The translations under genes were made by a program, and so were the position numbers. Shown piece by piece: positions 1-4,712 of a stretch of 5,098 bases of DNA (positions are counted from its first letter, which is position 1; every line of letters starts with the position of its first letter). The notes under the pieces were generated by a model. That model was not told the origin of the DNA, ran no database searches, and was given only the letters and a program-made list of their open reading frames with translations. Source of the DNA: Candidatus Adiutrix sp. (lineage in GTDB: Bacteria; Desulfobacterota; Desulfarculia; Adiutricales; Adiutricaceae); contig JAITBV010000308.1 of the NCBI GenBank assembly GCA_031283395.1, positions 1 through 5,098 on the forward strand, in the 5' to 3' direction.

Positions 1-119
1 GCCTGCCCCACGACCTTTTGGAAACCATCTCCCGCCGCATCCTGGGCGAGGTCCCGGGGGTCAACCGCGTCGTCTATGACCTCACCCCCAAGCCGCCCGG
101 CACCATCGAATGGGAATAG
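1..119 (+). CDS. guaA: GMP synthase (glutamine-hydrolysing), C-terminal end only
   Basis: This is the last 38 codons of an open frame that enters from the left edge (codons begin at base 3, stop TAG 117-119). The residues visible are the hallmark C-terminus of GuaA: a stretch reading [19 protein letters not shown] followed by TIEWE at the very end, which lies in the dimerisation domain of the enzyme. GuaA converts XMP to GMP using ATP and glutamine in the cytoplasm, as the last step of guanine nucleotide synthesis. The stop is followed after one base by the ATG of the next gene, so the downstream genes could be read through from guaA. The call rests on a short but very conserved tail; the catalytic domains are outside the window. 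Confidence 0.93.
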   Translation, partial: LPHDLLETISRRILGEVPGVNRVVYDLTPKPPGTIEWE

Positions 120-120
120 C

Positions 121-942
121 ATGATCTGGAGCTGGGCGGCCCTGATGCCGCACCCCCCGGCCATTCTCCCCCAGGTCGGCAACGGCCTCGAACGGGGCGC
201 GACCCACACCCTGGCCGGGTCCAAGACCCTGCTCACCAGGCTGGCGGCCCGGGCCGCCGGGGGCCTGACCGACTTCATCCTGGTCCTTTCGCCCCACCAG
301 CCCTATGAGCCCGGGGCCCTTTTTATCAATACCGCCCCGGAACTGGAAGGCGGCTTGAAACGTTTCGGCGCGCCTAGGACGCGCCTGAGGCTGGATACGG
401 ACCTGGAGATAGAAGCCGCCCTGGCCGCCCATCTGGCCGCCTCCGGCCTCCCCGTGGCCCGGGCTCCCCACCCGGACCTGACCCTCGACCACGGCTCCCA
501 GGTGCCTCTGTATATCCTAAGCCGCATCATACCCAGGCTGCCCCCGGTCGTCCTGGCCAACCCGGTGGGCCTGGCCCCGGACCTGGCCCTGGCCCTGGGC
601 CGGGCCCTGGCCTCTTTTCAACTGCCGGCCCGGCCCCGGACGACCGGGGCCCTGTTGGCCAGCGGAGACCTTTCCCACCGCCTGTCCCCCAACGCCCCGG
701 CCGGCTTCCACCCCGAGGGGGCCGCTTTCGACCGCGAACTTCTGGCCGCCCTGAGCGCCGGGACCGGGGCGGAAATGGCGGCCCGCTGGACCCCGGAGCG
801 CCTGGCCCGGGCCGGCGAATGCGGCTACCGCTCGGCCCTGGCCCTTTCGGGCCTGGCCGGAGGCCCGGTGGAAATAATCTCCTACGAGGGCCCCTTCGGG
901 GTGGGTTACTGCCACGCCCTGTGGCGGCCGGAAGAACAATGA
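121..942 (+). CDS. LigB-type class III extradiol dioxygenase-like protein (AmmeMemoRadiSam-associated)
   Basis: This encodes 273 residues. I start at ATG 121, one base after the guaA stop and behind GGGAA at 112-116, because the family's conserved N-terminal segment (ALMPHPPAILPQVG, residues 7-20) begins almost at once. An in-frame ATG at 76 would overlap guaA and add an unrelated tail. Features of the LigB fold are visible: PHPP with His11, SPH with His59, LDHG with Asp123-His124, SGDLSH with His186, and GECG with Glu233. His11, His59 and Glu233 are plausible metal ligands and His186 a plausible catalytic histidine by analogy with LigB; this assignment is inference. Aromatic ring cleavage is not established for this branch. 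In related genomes a LigB domain is often fused ahead of an AMMECR1 domain; here the two are separate genes overlapping by four bases. It is not the Memo protein (AmrB), which is absent from the window. Confidence 0.85.
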   Translation: MIWSWAALMPHPPAILPQVGNGLERGATHTLAGSKTLLTRLAARAAGGLTDFILVLSPHQPYEPGALFINTAPELEGGLKRFGAPRTRLRLDTDLEIEAALAAHLAASGLPVARAPHPDLTLDHGSQVPLYILSRIIPRLPPVVLANPVGLAPDLALALGRALASFQLPARPRTTGALLASGDLSHRLSPNAPAGFHPEGAAFDRELLAALSAGTGAEMAARWTPERLARAGECGYRSALALSGLAGGPVEIISYEGPFGVGYCHALWRPEEQ

Positions 943-1475
943 GTTCGGTCATAGCCGCCTATCCCGCCCTGGCCCGGGCCGCCGTGACCCGGGCCCTGGC
1001 CGGCCAGGCGGCCCCGGACCCCCTGGATATCGACCCGGACCCGGCCCTCTGGCAGCCGCGCCGGGCCTGTTTCGTCACCCTCAAAAATCCCGGCCTGCGC
1101 GGCTGCATCGGTTCCATTCACCCGGCCCGGGAGAACCTGGGGCAGGAAATAATAGCCAATGCCCTGGCCGCCGCCGGCCGCGACCCCCGCTTCCCGCCCC
1201 TGGCCCGGGAGGAACTGGCCGGGGTGCTTTTTTCCGTCGACGTCTTAAGCGAGCCGGAGCCGGTCTCGGATCAAAGCGAGCTGGACCCCGCCCGCTGGGG
1301 GGTCATCGTAAGCCAGGGCGGCCGGCGGGGGCTTTTGTTGCCCGACCTTCCGGGCGTGGACAGCGCGGCCCGGCAGGTGGCCATCGCGGCCCAAAAAGCC
1401 GGGATAACGGACCTCGGCGGCCTGGACCTCCAGCGTTTCAGCGTGGACCGCCACCCCGAACCGGGCCCCGGGTGA
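939..1475 (+). CDS. amrA: AMMECR1-domain protein (AmmeMemoRadiSam system protein A)
   Basis: This encodes 178 residues starting at ATG 939, which overlaps the TGA of the upstream gene (ATGA, 939-942) and implies translational coupling. A longer in-frame start at 819 lies inside the previous gene and precedes the domain, so it is rejected. The AMMECR1 signature is clear: FVTLKNPGLRGCIGSI at residues 45-60 with the family's LRGC(I)GS motif, NALAAAGRDPRFPPL at 74-88, and FSVDVLSEPEPV at 98-109. The length is close to a stand-alone AMMECR1 domain. The biochemical role is unknown. Phylogenetic co-occurrence with Memo-like and radical SAM proteins gave rise to the AmmeMemoRadiSam name, and Cys56 in LRGC is a candidate functional residue. 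Its stop overlaps the start of the radical SAM gene. Confidence 0.93.
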   Translation: MSSVIAAYPALARAAVTRALAGQAAPDPLDIDPDPALWQPRRACFVTLKNPGLRGCIGSIHPARENLGQEIIANALAAAGRDPRFPPLAREELAGVLFSVDVLSEPEPVSDQSELDPARWGVIVSQGGRRGLLLPDLPGVDSAARQVAIAAQKAGITDLGGLDLQRFSVDRHPEPGPG

Positions 1476-2326
1476 AGGCCCGCTGGTGGCAGGCCGCGCC
1501 CGGCCCGGAGCCGGCCCAGGTCTGCGGCCTGTGCTTCCGCGGCTGCCGCCTGGCCCCCGGGGAATGGGGGGTCTGCCGGGCCCGGCGGGGGGGGCCTCTG
1601 GAGCTTCAGTCGCCCTTTCTGGGGCGCTTCGCCGCCCTGGCCGTGGACCCCATTGAAAAGAAACCCCTCCACTATTGGCGGCCCGGCTCCCTTATCTTTT
1701 CCCTGGGCTCCCTAGGCTGCACCATGGCCTGCCCCTTTTGCCAGAACCACCGCCTGGCCGCGCCCCGCTCCCATCAGCCCCCGCCCCTGAAAGAGCTGCC
1801 CCCCCGGGAACTGGCCCGGGAACTGCGCGGTCTTTCCGCCGTGGCCTATACTTACAACGAGCCCACCTTGGCCGCGGAATACATCCTGGAAGCCTCCCTT
1901 CTCCTGGAGGAGCAAGGCGTGGCCACGGTGCTGGTGACCAACGGCCTGATGAGCCCGGCCGTGGTTTCCGAATTGGGCCCCCGGGTGGCCGCGGCCAACG
2001 TGGATCTCAAAACCTTCAATGCCGAAACCTACCGCCGTTTGGGCGGCAGCCTCTCCGCGGTCCAGGCCTCGGTGCTTGGCCTGTTGAACTTAGGCGTCCA
2101 TGTGGAACTGACCACCCTGGTCGTGCCGGGGGTCAGCGACGACCCCGGGGAATTCGCCGCCCTGGTGGACTGGGTGGCCGGCCTGGACCGCCATCTCCCC
2201 CTCCACCTCTCCCGCTACTTCCCCGCCCACCGCCACCACGCCCCCCCCACGGACCTGGACCTTCTGCGCCGCTTCCACGCCCAGGCCCGGAACCGCCTGT
2301 CCCGGGTGAGCCTGGGCAACATCTAA
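1472..2326 (+). CDS. amrS: AmmeMemoRadiSam system radical SAM enzyme, apparently lacking the C-terminal tail
   Basis: This encodes 284 residues from GTG 1472, which overlaps the previous stop (GTGA, 1472-1475). An N-terminal cysteine cluster (Cys18, Cys21, Cys25, Cys35, pattern CxxC-x3-C-x9-C) precedes the radical SAM site, GCTMACPFC at residues 82-90. The CxxxCxxC residues Cys83, Cys87 and Cys90 bind the 4Fe-4S cluster that cleaves S-adenosylmethionine. Downstream are YTYNEPT (126-132), VTNG (155-158), NVDLKTF (176-182) and VPGVSDD (218-224), as in pyruvate formate-lyase activase-like enzymes of this family. The substrate is unknown. As I recall, family members continue past the VYVGN-like strand into a tail of about 45 residues with two more CxxC pairs. 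This protein stops at VSLGNI and no such tail is seen in any frame of the next 100 bases. It may be a natural short form or a 3' truncation at the border of the accessory insert. Confidence 0.92.
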   Translation: MKARWWQAAPGPEPAQVCGLCFRGCRLAPGEWGVCRARRGGPLELQSPFLGRFAALAVDPIEKKPLHYWRPGSLIFSLGSLGCTMACPFCQNHRLAAPRSHQPPPLKELPPRELARELRGLSAVAYTYNEPTLAAEYILEASLLLEEQGVATVLVTNGLMSPAVVSELGPRVAAANVDLKTFNAETYRRLGGSLSAVQASVLGLLNLGVHVELTTLVVPGVSDDPGEFAALVDWVAGLDRHLPLHLSRYFPAHRHHAPPTDLDLLRRFHAQARNRLSRVSLGNI

Positions 2327-2371
2327 CAGAGAGCTTAAAACGCTGCCCAAGGCCGGCGGAGTCGGATCAAC

Positions 2372-2400
2372 TTGGCAAACAGCCGGTGATTTAGTATATT
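2372..2400 (+). promoter_or_regulatory. sigma70-type promoter of the toxin-antitoxin operon
   Basis: TTGGCA (2372-2377) and TATATT (2395-2400) are separated by exactly 17 bases, so both boxes have 5 of 6 consensus bases. The predicted start of transcription is near 2407, giving a leader of about 20 bases that contains the ribosome binding site GGGAG (2413-2417) of the antitoxin gene. A loose inverted repeat, CCAAG (2347-2351) with CTTGG (2371-2375), overlaps the -35 box. It could be an autoregulatory operator, but five base pairs may be chance. Confidence 0.7.
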
Positions 2401-2425
2401 ACCCGGAAAAGCGGGAGATAAAAAC

Positions 2426-2689
2426 ATGAGCATATCAGCCGGCCCTAAAACTCAATATGAACACCTTCTGACCCAGGCCGCCAAACTGGATCGGGCCGCC
2501 CAGATTGATTTTCTTCTGGATCTGGCCTCGCAAATGCGCCAAATTCAGGCGGCCGAATCTGAGGTCAAGCCCGACCTTCGAGAGGGCCGGAAGGGAAAGG
2601 ATGCCTATGCCCAACTTATGGCCTTCCATAAAGGACGGCGGCTGAATGAATTGACGCTTAAAGATTTGATGCTTGAAGGGCGCAGATAA
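2426..2689 (+). CDS. Probable antitoxin of a VapBC-like type II toxin-antitoxin pair
   Basis: This encodes a small soluble protein of 87 residues starting at ATG 2426, eight bases after GGGAG. I do not recognise a named DNA-binding domain. Residues 10-45 look like a helical, Leu/Ala/Gln-rich segment. The 50-75 region is basic and charged (REGRKGKDAY). The C-terminus, LNELTLKDLMLEGRR (73-87), resembles the short amphipathic toxin-binding tails of antitoxins that precede PIN-domain toxins. Function is inferred mainly from position: its stop codon abuts the start of the PIN gene with no gap, both sit behind one promoter, and size and order (antitoxin first) fit VapBC. In such pairs the antitoxin neutralises the RNase and the complex represses the operon. 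Base composition is lower in GC than the upstream core genes, consistent with horizontal acquisition. Confidence 0.72.
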   Translation: MSISAGPKTQYEHLLTQAAKLDRAAQIDFLLDLASQMRQIQAAESEVKPDLREGRKGKDAYAQLMAFHKGRRLNELTLKDLMLEGRR

Positions 2690-3100
2690 TTGCCCGCCTT
2701 GATACTTGACAGTTCCGTGACTTTAAGCCTGGCCTTTGAGGATGAGTGCGACGACTTCACCAGGCGGGTTTTTGAAGCCGTAAAACAGGCAGGGGCCTTG
2801 GTGCCCTCCTTATGGCGCCTGGAAGTCGCCAACATCATGGTCAGCAGCGTTAAGAGAAAACGGCTGACCGGGCCTGACGCCGGGCTCTTTTTATCATTAT
2901 TGTCCACTCAACCAATTCAGGTGGCCGATGACAATAACCTATCCGCCGCCGCCCTTTACGAGTTGGCTCTTCGTTACGGCTTGACCGCCTATGATGCGGC
3001 TTATCTGAATCTGGCCGAAATAACAGGCCTGCCTCTGGCTTCCAAGGATGCGGCTTTGAAAGCCGCTGTCATAAAGGCCGGCTTAAAATTGTTTGCTTGA
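2690..3100 (+). CDS. PIN-domain ribonuclease toxin (VapC-like)
   Basis: This encodes 136 residues, a normal length for VapC. The start is TTG 2690, directly after the antitoxin stop TAA (2687-2689), with GAAGGG about a dozen bases upstream. It is supported because the first beta strand with the catalytic aspartate (ALILDSS, Asp7) begins immediately. All four acidic residues expected for a metal-dependent PIN nuclease are present: Asp7, Glu45 (in LWRLEVAN, with Asn48), Asp102 (in TAYDAAYLNLA) and Asp120 (in LASKDAAL). The active site therefore looks intact. VapC toxins cut RNA, often tRNA or rRNA, and are held inactive by their antitoxin; the target here cannot be read from sequence. The rare start and tight coupling would keep toxin output below antitoxin output. 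No hairpin terminator follows; a pyrimidine-rich stretch begins just after the stop. Confidence 0.88.
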   Translation: MPALILDSSVTLSLAFEDECDDFTRRVFEAVKQAGALVPSLWRLEVANIMVSSVKRKRLTGPDAGLFLSLLSTQPIQVADDNNLSAAALYELALRYGLTAYDAAYLNLAEITGLPLASKDAALKAAVIKAGLKLFA

Positions 3101-3135
3101 GTCTGGTTCCTTTTCCTCTTTATTTCTCTTCCTTC

Positions 3136-3151
3136 ACTTTTCCCCATCATT
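3136..3151 (+). repeat. 16-bp direct repeat, left copy, flanking the RNA/DUF3800 module
   Basis: ACTTTTCCCCATCATT occurs here and again, without mismatch and in the same orientation, at 4064-4079. The left copy lies 36 bases after the VapC stop and 12 bases before the -35 box of the RNA/DUF3800 promoter. It sits at the end of a pyrimidine-rich stretch (3105-3145). The identity stops sharply on both sides. It may be a target-site duplication, an attachment-like site or a recombination scar. Confidence 0.75.
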
Positions 3152-3163
3152 TGGGCGGACATA

Positions 3164-3192
3164 TTGACAGTTGGCAGTACATGGGTTAAACT
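3164..3192 (+). promoter_or_regulatory. sigma70-type promoter of the structured RNA and DUF3800 gene
   Basis: A perfect -35 box TTGACA (3164-3169) is followed after 17 bases by TAAACT (3187-3192), which keeps the key first, second and last bases of the -10 consensus. Transcription should start around 3198-3200. That is precisely where the first strand of the predicted RNA structure begins (3200), which supports both calls. The promoter lies inside the repeat-flanked unit, so the module carries its own expression signal. Confidence 0.72.
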
Positions 3193-3198
3193 ATTTTC

Positions 3199-3272
3199 GG
3201 TAGCACGGCGTTTGGGCTACGCCTAAATACCCTGCGCCACTTCCGAAGCCCACATGAAAATGTGGGCTTTCG
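3199..3272 (+). ncRNA. Compact structured RNA upstream of DUF3800: pseudoknot plus GAAA-capped hairpin
   Basis: Two elements are visible. First, a possible H-type pseudoknot: GUAG (3200-3203) pairs with CUAC (3217-3220), while GGCGU (3207-3211) plus GGG (3214-3216) pair with GCGCC (3234-3238) plus CCC (3230-3232). An A-rich 9-base loop (3221-3229) lies on the other side. Second, a perfect 10-bp stem, 3246-3255 with 3260-3269, closed by a GAAA tetraloop (3256-3259) and followed by UUUCG. The second hairpin may act as a weak terminator, processing site or structural domain. An alternative simple stem, GGCGU with ACGCC (3219-3223), competes with the pseudoknot. From memory, Weinberg and colleagues described a set of 'DUF3800' RNA motifs that lie upstream of DUF3800 genes; this is very likely a member or relative, though I cannot assign the subtype. 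It could work as a trans-acting RNA partner or antidote, or as a cis leader of the gene 15 bases downstream. Confidence 0.7.
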
Positions 3273-3287
3273 CGTTCAAGGCTTCAA

Positions 3288-4049
3288 ATGCACTATTTTG
3301 TTTATTTGGATGAATTTGGTCATATCGGCCAGTTTGTATCAAGGAGTCATGAAAAATTCCATTCAAGCCCGGTCTTTGGGTTGGGCGGGATAATTTTGCC
3401 TGTTAACGAAGTCCGTCCTTTTTCAATGTATTTTTACAAACTTAAAATTAACTTACTGAAAACTGAAATTGAAAAAGATGGAAAGCATCCTTCAAAATGG
3501 GAGAAGAAAGGCTCGGCGCTCTATACGGTGCAAAACCTGACAAAATATGCTGAACTACGCACGGCAACAAACCGTATTATAAATAAAATAAATAATACAA
3601 ACGGATTTCTTTTTTATACCGGCATTCGTAAGGCCGCTCCCTCTCCAGAACATAAACCAGAGGCGCTTTATGTTTCCGTCCTGAAGGACGCTATCCGTCG
3701 GTTAGATGCGTATTTCGCTGATCTTAATTCCACCTTCAGCTTGTTTTTAGACGCTATTGACAGTAACGAGTCGGGAGATAAAAGGAAATTCCGCCTAAGC
3801 GGGATTGAGGCGGCTACTTTCGAAATGTTCGGCGCAGACCCCAAAAATTCACTTTTAGAGCCGCCCTATCAGCTGGAAAGCCATATCTACCAAAATTTAC
3901 AATGCGCGGATTGGTTTTGCGGTTTATTTAACAGGCTCTCTTCCCATCGCGTATCTCCGGATCAGTATCCTGATTTTGAGTGCTTTGAAAAATATTTTGG
4001 CACCCGGCTTAAGACGATTTTAAAAGCAGACAGCGGCTTGCGCCGGTAA
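3288..4049 (+). CDS. DUF3800 domain-containing protein
   Basis: This encodes 253 residues from ATG 3288, six bases after AAGG (3278-3281). The family start motif YLDEFGHIG lies at residues 6-14 (Asp8, Glu9), then FGLGGIILP (30-38), a basic middle with KWEKKGSALYT (70-80), LFLDAID (152-158, Asp155), and the C-terminal signature LESHIYQNLQCADWFCGL (196-213) with the QxAD motif (Gln205-Cys-Ala-Asp208). The spaced acidic residues Asp8, Glu9, Asp155 and Asp208 suggest an RNase H-like nuclease fold; that is inference, as the biochemical role of the family is not established to my knowledge. No membrane segment or signal peptide is seen. The gene is clearly less GC-rich and richer in AT-ending codons than guaA, the amr genes or the flagellin gene, so it was probably acquired. 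Its own promoter and a structured RNA lie directly upstream and 16-bp repeats flank the unit. This suggests a self-contained RNA-protein module, perhaps in defence or toxin-antitoxin style. Confidence 0.9.
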   Translation: MHYFVYLDEFGHIGQFVSRSHEKFHSSPVFGLGGIILPVNEVRPFSMYFYKLKINLLKTEIEKDGKHPSKWEKKGSALYTVQNLTKYAELRTATNRIINKINNTNGFLFYTGIRKAAPSPEHKPEALYVSVLKDAIRRLDAYFADLNSTFSLFLDAIDSNESGDKRKFRLSGIEAATFEMFGADPKNSLLEPPYQLESHIYQNLQCADWFCGLFNRLSSHRVSPDQYPDFECFEKYFGTRLKTILKADSGLRR

Positions 4050-4063
4050 CCTGAGGGACCAAT

Positions 4064-4079
4064 ACTTTTCCCCATCATT
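4064..4079 (+). repeat. 16-bp direct repeat, right copy
   Basis: This is an exact copy of the 3136-3151 repeat, starting 15 bases after the DUF3800 stop codon. Repeat-to-repeat spacing is 928 bases, and the enclosed DNA is the promoter, the RNA and the complete DUF3800 gene. Recombination between the copies would remove the whole module and leave one repeat. Confidence 0.75.
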
Positions 4080-4159
4080 CAGCCCACACCCACCCCGCTC
4101 TTAGACCCCGGTCGAACAAAAGCTAAGGCAAGTTCACATATTTTAAACCCCGAAATAAA

Positions 4160-4187
4160 CTTTTTAACGGCTTTTTTAGTTAAAAAG
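4160..4187. repeat. AT-rich inverted repeat
   Basis: CTTTTTAAC (4160-4168) and GTTAAAAAG (4179-4187) form a perfect 9-bp stem around a 10-base loop that itself holds six T residues. It lies 110 bases downstream of DUF3800 and could be a weak terminator or protein binding site. The stem is too AT-rich for a confident terminator call. Confidence 0.35.
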
Positions 4188-4325
4188 AAAAAACCCTCCA
4201 GCCCCCCTTCAAGTTTATTGTTAAAAAAAACCTTTTATCTTCACATAGTTATCAGTCGATAAGTAAATCAGCCCCCTCACCCCCGCCATACCTCCAAGGG
4301 CGGGCGGGTCTTTCAGGGCACTTGA

Positions 4326-4335
4326 GGTTTAAACC
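4326..4335. repeat. 10-bp perfect palindrome GGTTTAAACC
   Basis: This is a self-complementary decamer in a non-coding stretch. It could be a dimer-binding operator, but no promoter is visible beside it and palindromes of this size can occur by chance. Confidence 0.25.
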
Positions 4336-4382
4336 ATAAAAATGACTAGGAAAAAGATATGATTCACCCTAGACCCGGCCTA

Positions 4383-4447
4383 TGGACCCCGGCTTTCGCC
4401 GGGGTGACGGAAGAGAAAACCGTCATTCCGGCGAAAGCCGGAATCCA
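4383..4447. repeat. Pair of dispersed REP-like palindromic elements in inverted orientation
   Basis: A 28-base unit at 4383-4410 and its inverted relative at 4420-4447 are separated by 9 bases. Each contains its own 8-bp stem with a 4-base loop: 4386-4393 with 4398-4405, and 4425-4432 with 4437-4444. The right unit, containing ATTCCGGCGAAAGCCGGAAT, is of the widespread type that reads 'TCATTCCGGCGAAAGCCGGAATCC' in many proteobacterial genomes. The two units differ at four positions, arranged as two compensatory pairs, so each stem stays intact. Such elements may act as transcript-end stabilisers or be moved by REP-associated transposases; no transposase is in the window. Confidence 0.72.
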
Positions 4448-4532
4448 CCCAACCCGGCCCGGCCCGGCCAGGGCCAGATCGCCCGCCGGCCCGGCCTCGC
4501 CGGTTTAGTTTAACGGCTCCCCATCAAACAAC

Positions 4533-4555
4533 AAAAAACCGGCCCCCCGGGCCGG
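4533..4555 (-). terminator. Intrinsic terminator on the minus strand
   Basis: Read on the minus strand, a 7-bp all-GC stem (CCGGCCC 4539-4545 with GGGCCGG 4549-4555, three-base loop) is followed directly by six T (4538-4533). That is the classic rho-independent form. No minus-strand gene is visible to its right, so it may block antisense transcription from the flagellin side or be a relic. On the plus strand the stem lacks a T run. Confidence 0.6.
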
Positions 4556-4595
4556 AGAGGGATATTTTCGCGCTCTTTCAGGCCCCCCGGGCCGG
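4541..4595 (+). repeat. 15-bp GC hairpin repeat, two copies 40 bases apart
   Basis: GGCCCCCCGGGCCGG occurs exactly at 4541-4555 and 4581-4595. Each copy can form a short GC stem with a CCC loop. Only the first copy is followed by a T run (on the minus strand), so only that one looks like a terminator. The spacer contains an AT-rich ATATTTT. Confidence 0.6.
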
Positions 4596-4610
4596 GGCGC
4601 CCAGTTAGCA
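4595..4610 (+). promoter_or_regulatory. Possible sigma54 promoter of the flagellin gene
   Basis: GGGCGCCCAGTTAGCA has the invariant GG (4596-4597) and GC (4608-4609) spaced by ten bases and matches 8 of 12 informative positions of the -24/-12 consensus. It would start transcription near 4621 and give a leader of about 90 bases. It is a weak match in GC-rich DNA. I see no good sigma28 site (TAAA with GCCGATAA) upstream of the gene. Confidence 0.35.
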
Positions 4611-4660
4611 ACCACTTAAACAAGCCGGGGCCGGCCAGGGAAAGCCGCCCCCCACTAAAA

Positions 4661-4707
4661 TCAGCAGGGATGCTGACCCCCTGAAAAGGGGACCTCAAGA
4701 AAGGGGA
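4661..4707 (+). promoter_or_regulatory. Flagellin mRNA leader with predicted CsrA binding sites and ribosome binding site
   Basis: UCAGCA (4661-4666) and UGCUGA (4671-4676) form a perfect 6-bp stem presenting GGGA in the loop. The local sequence CAGGGAUG matches the core of the CsrA consensus. Further GGA triplets lie at 4690-4692 and at 4705-4707, the last overlapping the ribosome binding site AAGGGG (4701-4706), six bases before the ATG. CCCCU (4678-4682) can pair either with AGGGG at 4687-4691, around a GAAA loop, or with the ribosome binding site. This arrangement resembles CsrA-controlled flagellin leaders such as hag of Bacillus; regulation here is inference. Confidence 0.5.
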
Positions 4708-4712
4708 TTTTT

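Larger units (their letters stand above)
4050..4712. other. Gene-free region between DUF3800 and flagellin
   Basis: I find no convincing coding region, tRNA or rRNA in these 663 bases. The left part (about 4120-4270) is AT-rich with long A and T runs. The middle (4380-4450) carries paired palindromic repeats, and the right part (4450-4650) is extremely GC-rich with several short CCGGCC-type hairpins and a triple CCCGG unit at 4453-4467. The last 60 bases are the flagellin leader. A short minus-strand open frame at 4510-4698 starts and ends in hairpins and has no recognisable features, so it is not called. Confidence 0.7.

Noticed and set aside
76..120. Upstream ATG at 76 as the start of the LigB-like gene
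   Set aside because: It would overlap guaA by more than 40 bases and add a Pro/Ser-rich tail not expected in the family. ATG 121 directly follows the guaA stop and places the conserved N-terminus correctly.
82..2394. Many long open frames on both strands overlapping guaA-amr genes
   Set aside because: They are Gly/Pro/Arg/Ala-rich translations of GC-rich coding DNA in wrong frames, with no recognisable motifs, while the called frames carry clear family signatures.
3246..3270. The hairpin before DUF3800 as a terminator of the VapBC operon
   Set aside because: It follows a separate promoter, has only three T after the stem, and is 146 bases past the VapC stop. It is better explained as part of the RNA upstream of DUF3800, although weak termination is possible.
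4282..4304. CCCGCC/GGCGGG hairpin as a terminator of the DUF3800 gene
   Set aside because: The stem is only 6 bp with an 11-base loop, is not followed by a proper T run and lies more than 230 bases past the gene.
4486..4511. CCGGC/GCCGG hairpin followed by TTTAGTTT as a plus-strand terminator
   Set aside because: A 5-bp stem in very GC-rich DNA arises easily by chance, and the T run is interrupted.
3136..4526. CRISPR-like or tandem repeat reading of the 16-bp repeats
   Set aside because: There are only two full copies, 928 bases apart. A 9-base partial match (TCCCCATCA) at 4518-4526 is short enough to be chance.
4510..4698. Minus-strand 62-residue open frame upstream of flagellin
   Set aside because: It spans the terminator hairpins and the flagellin leader, has no recognisable motif, and the minus-strand terminator would cut it.
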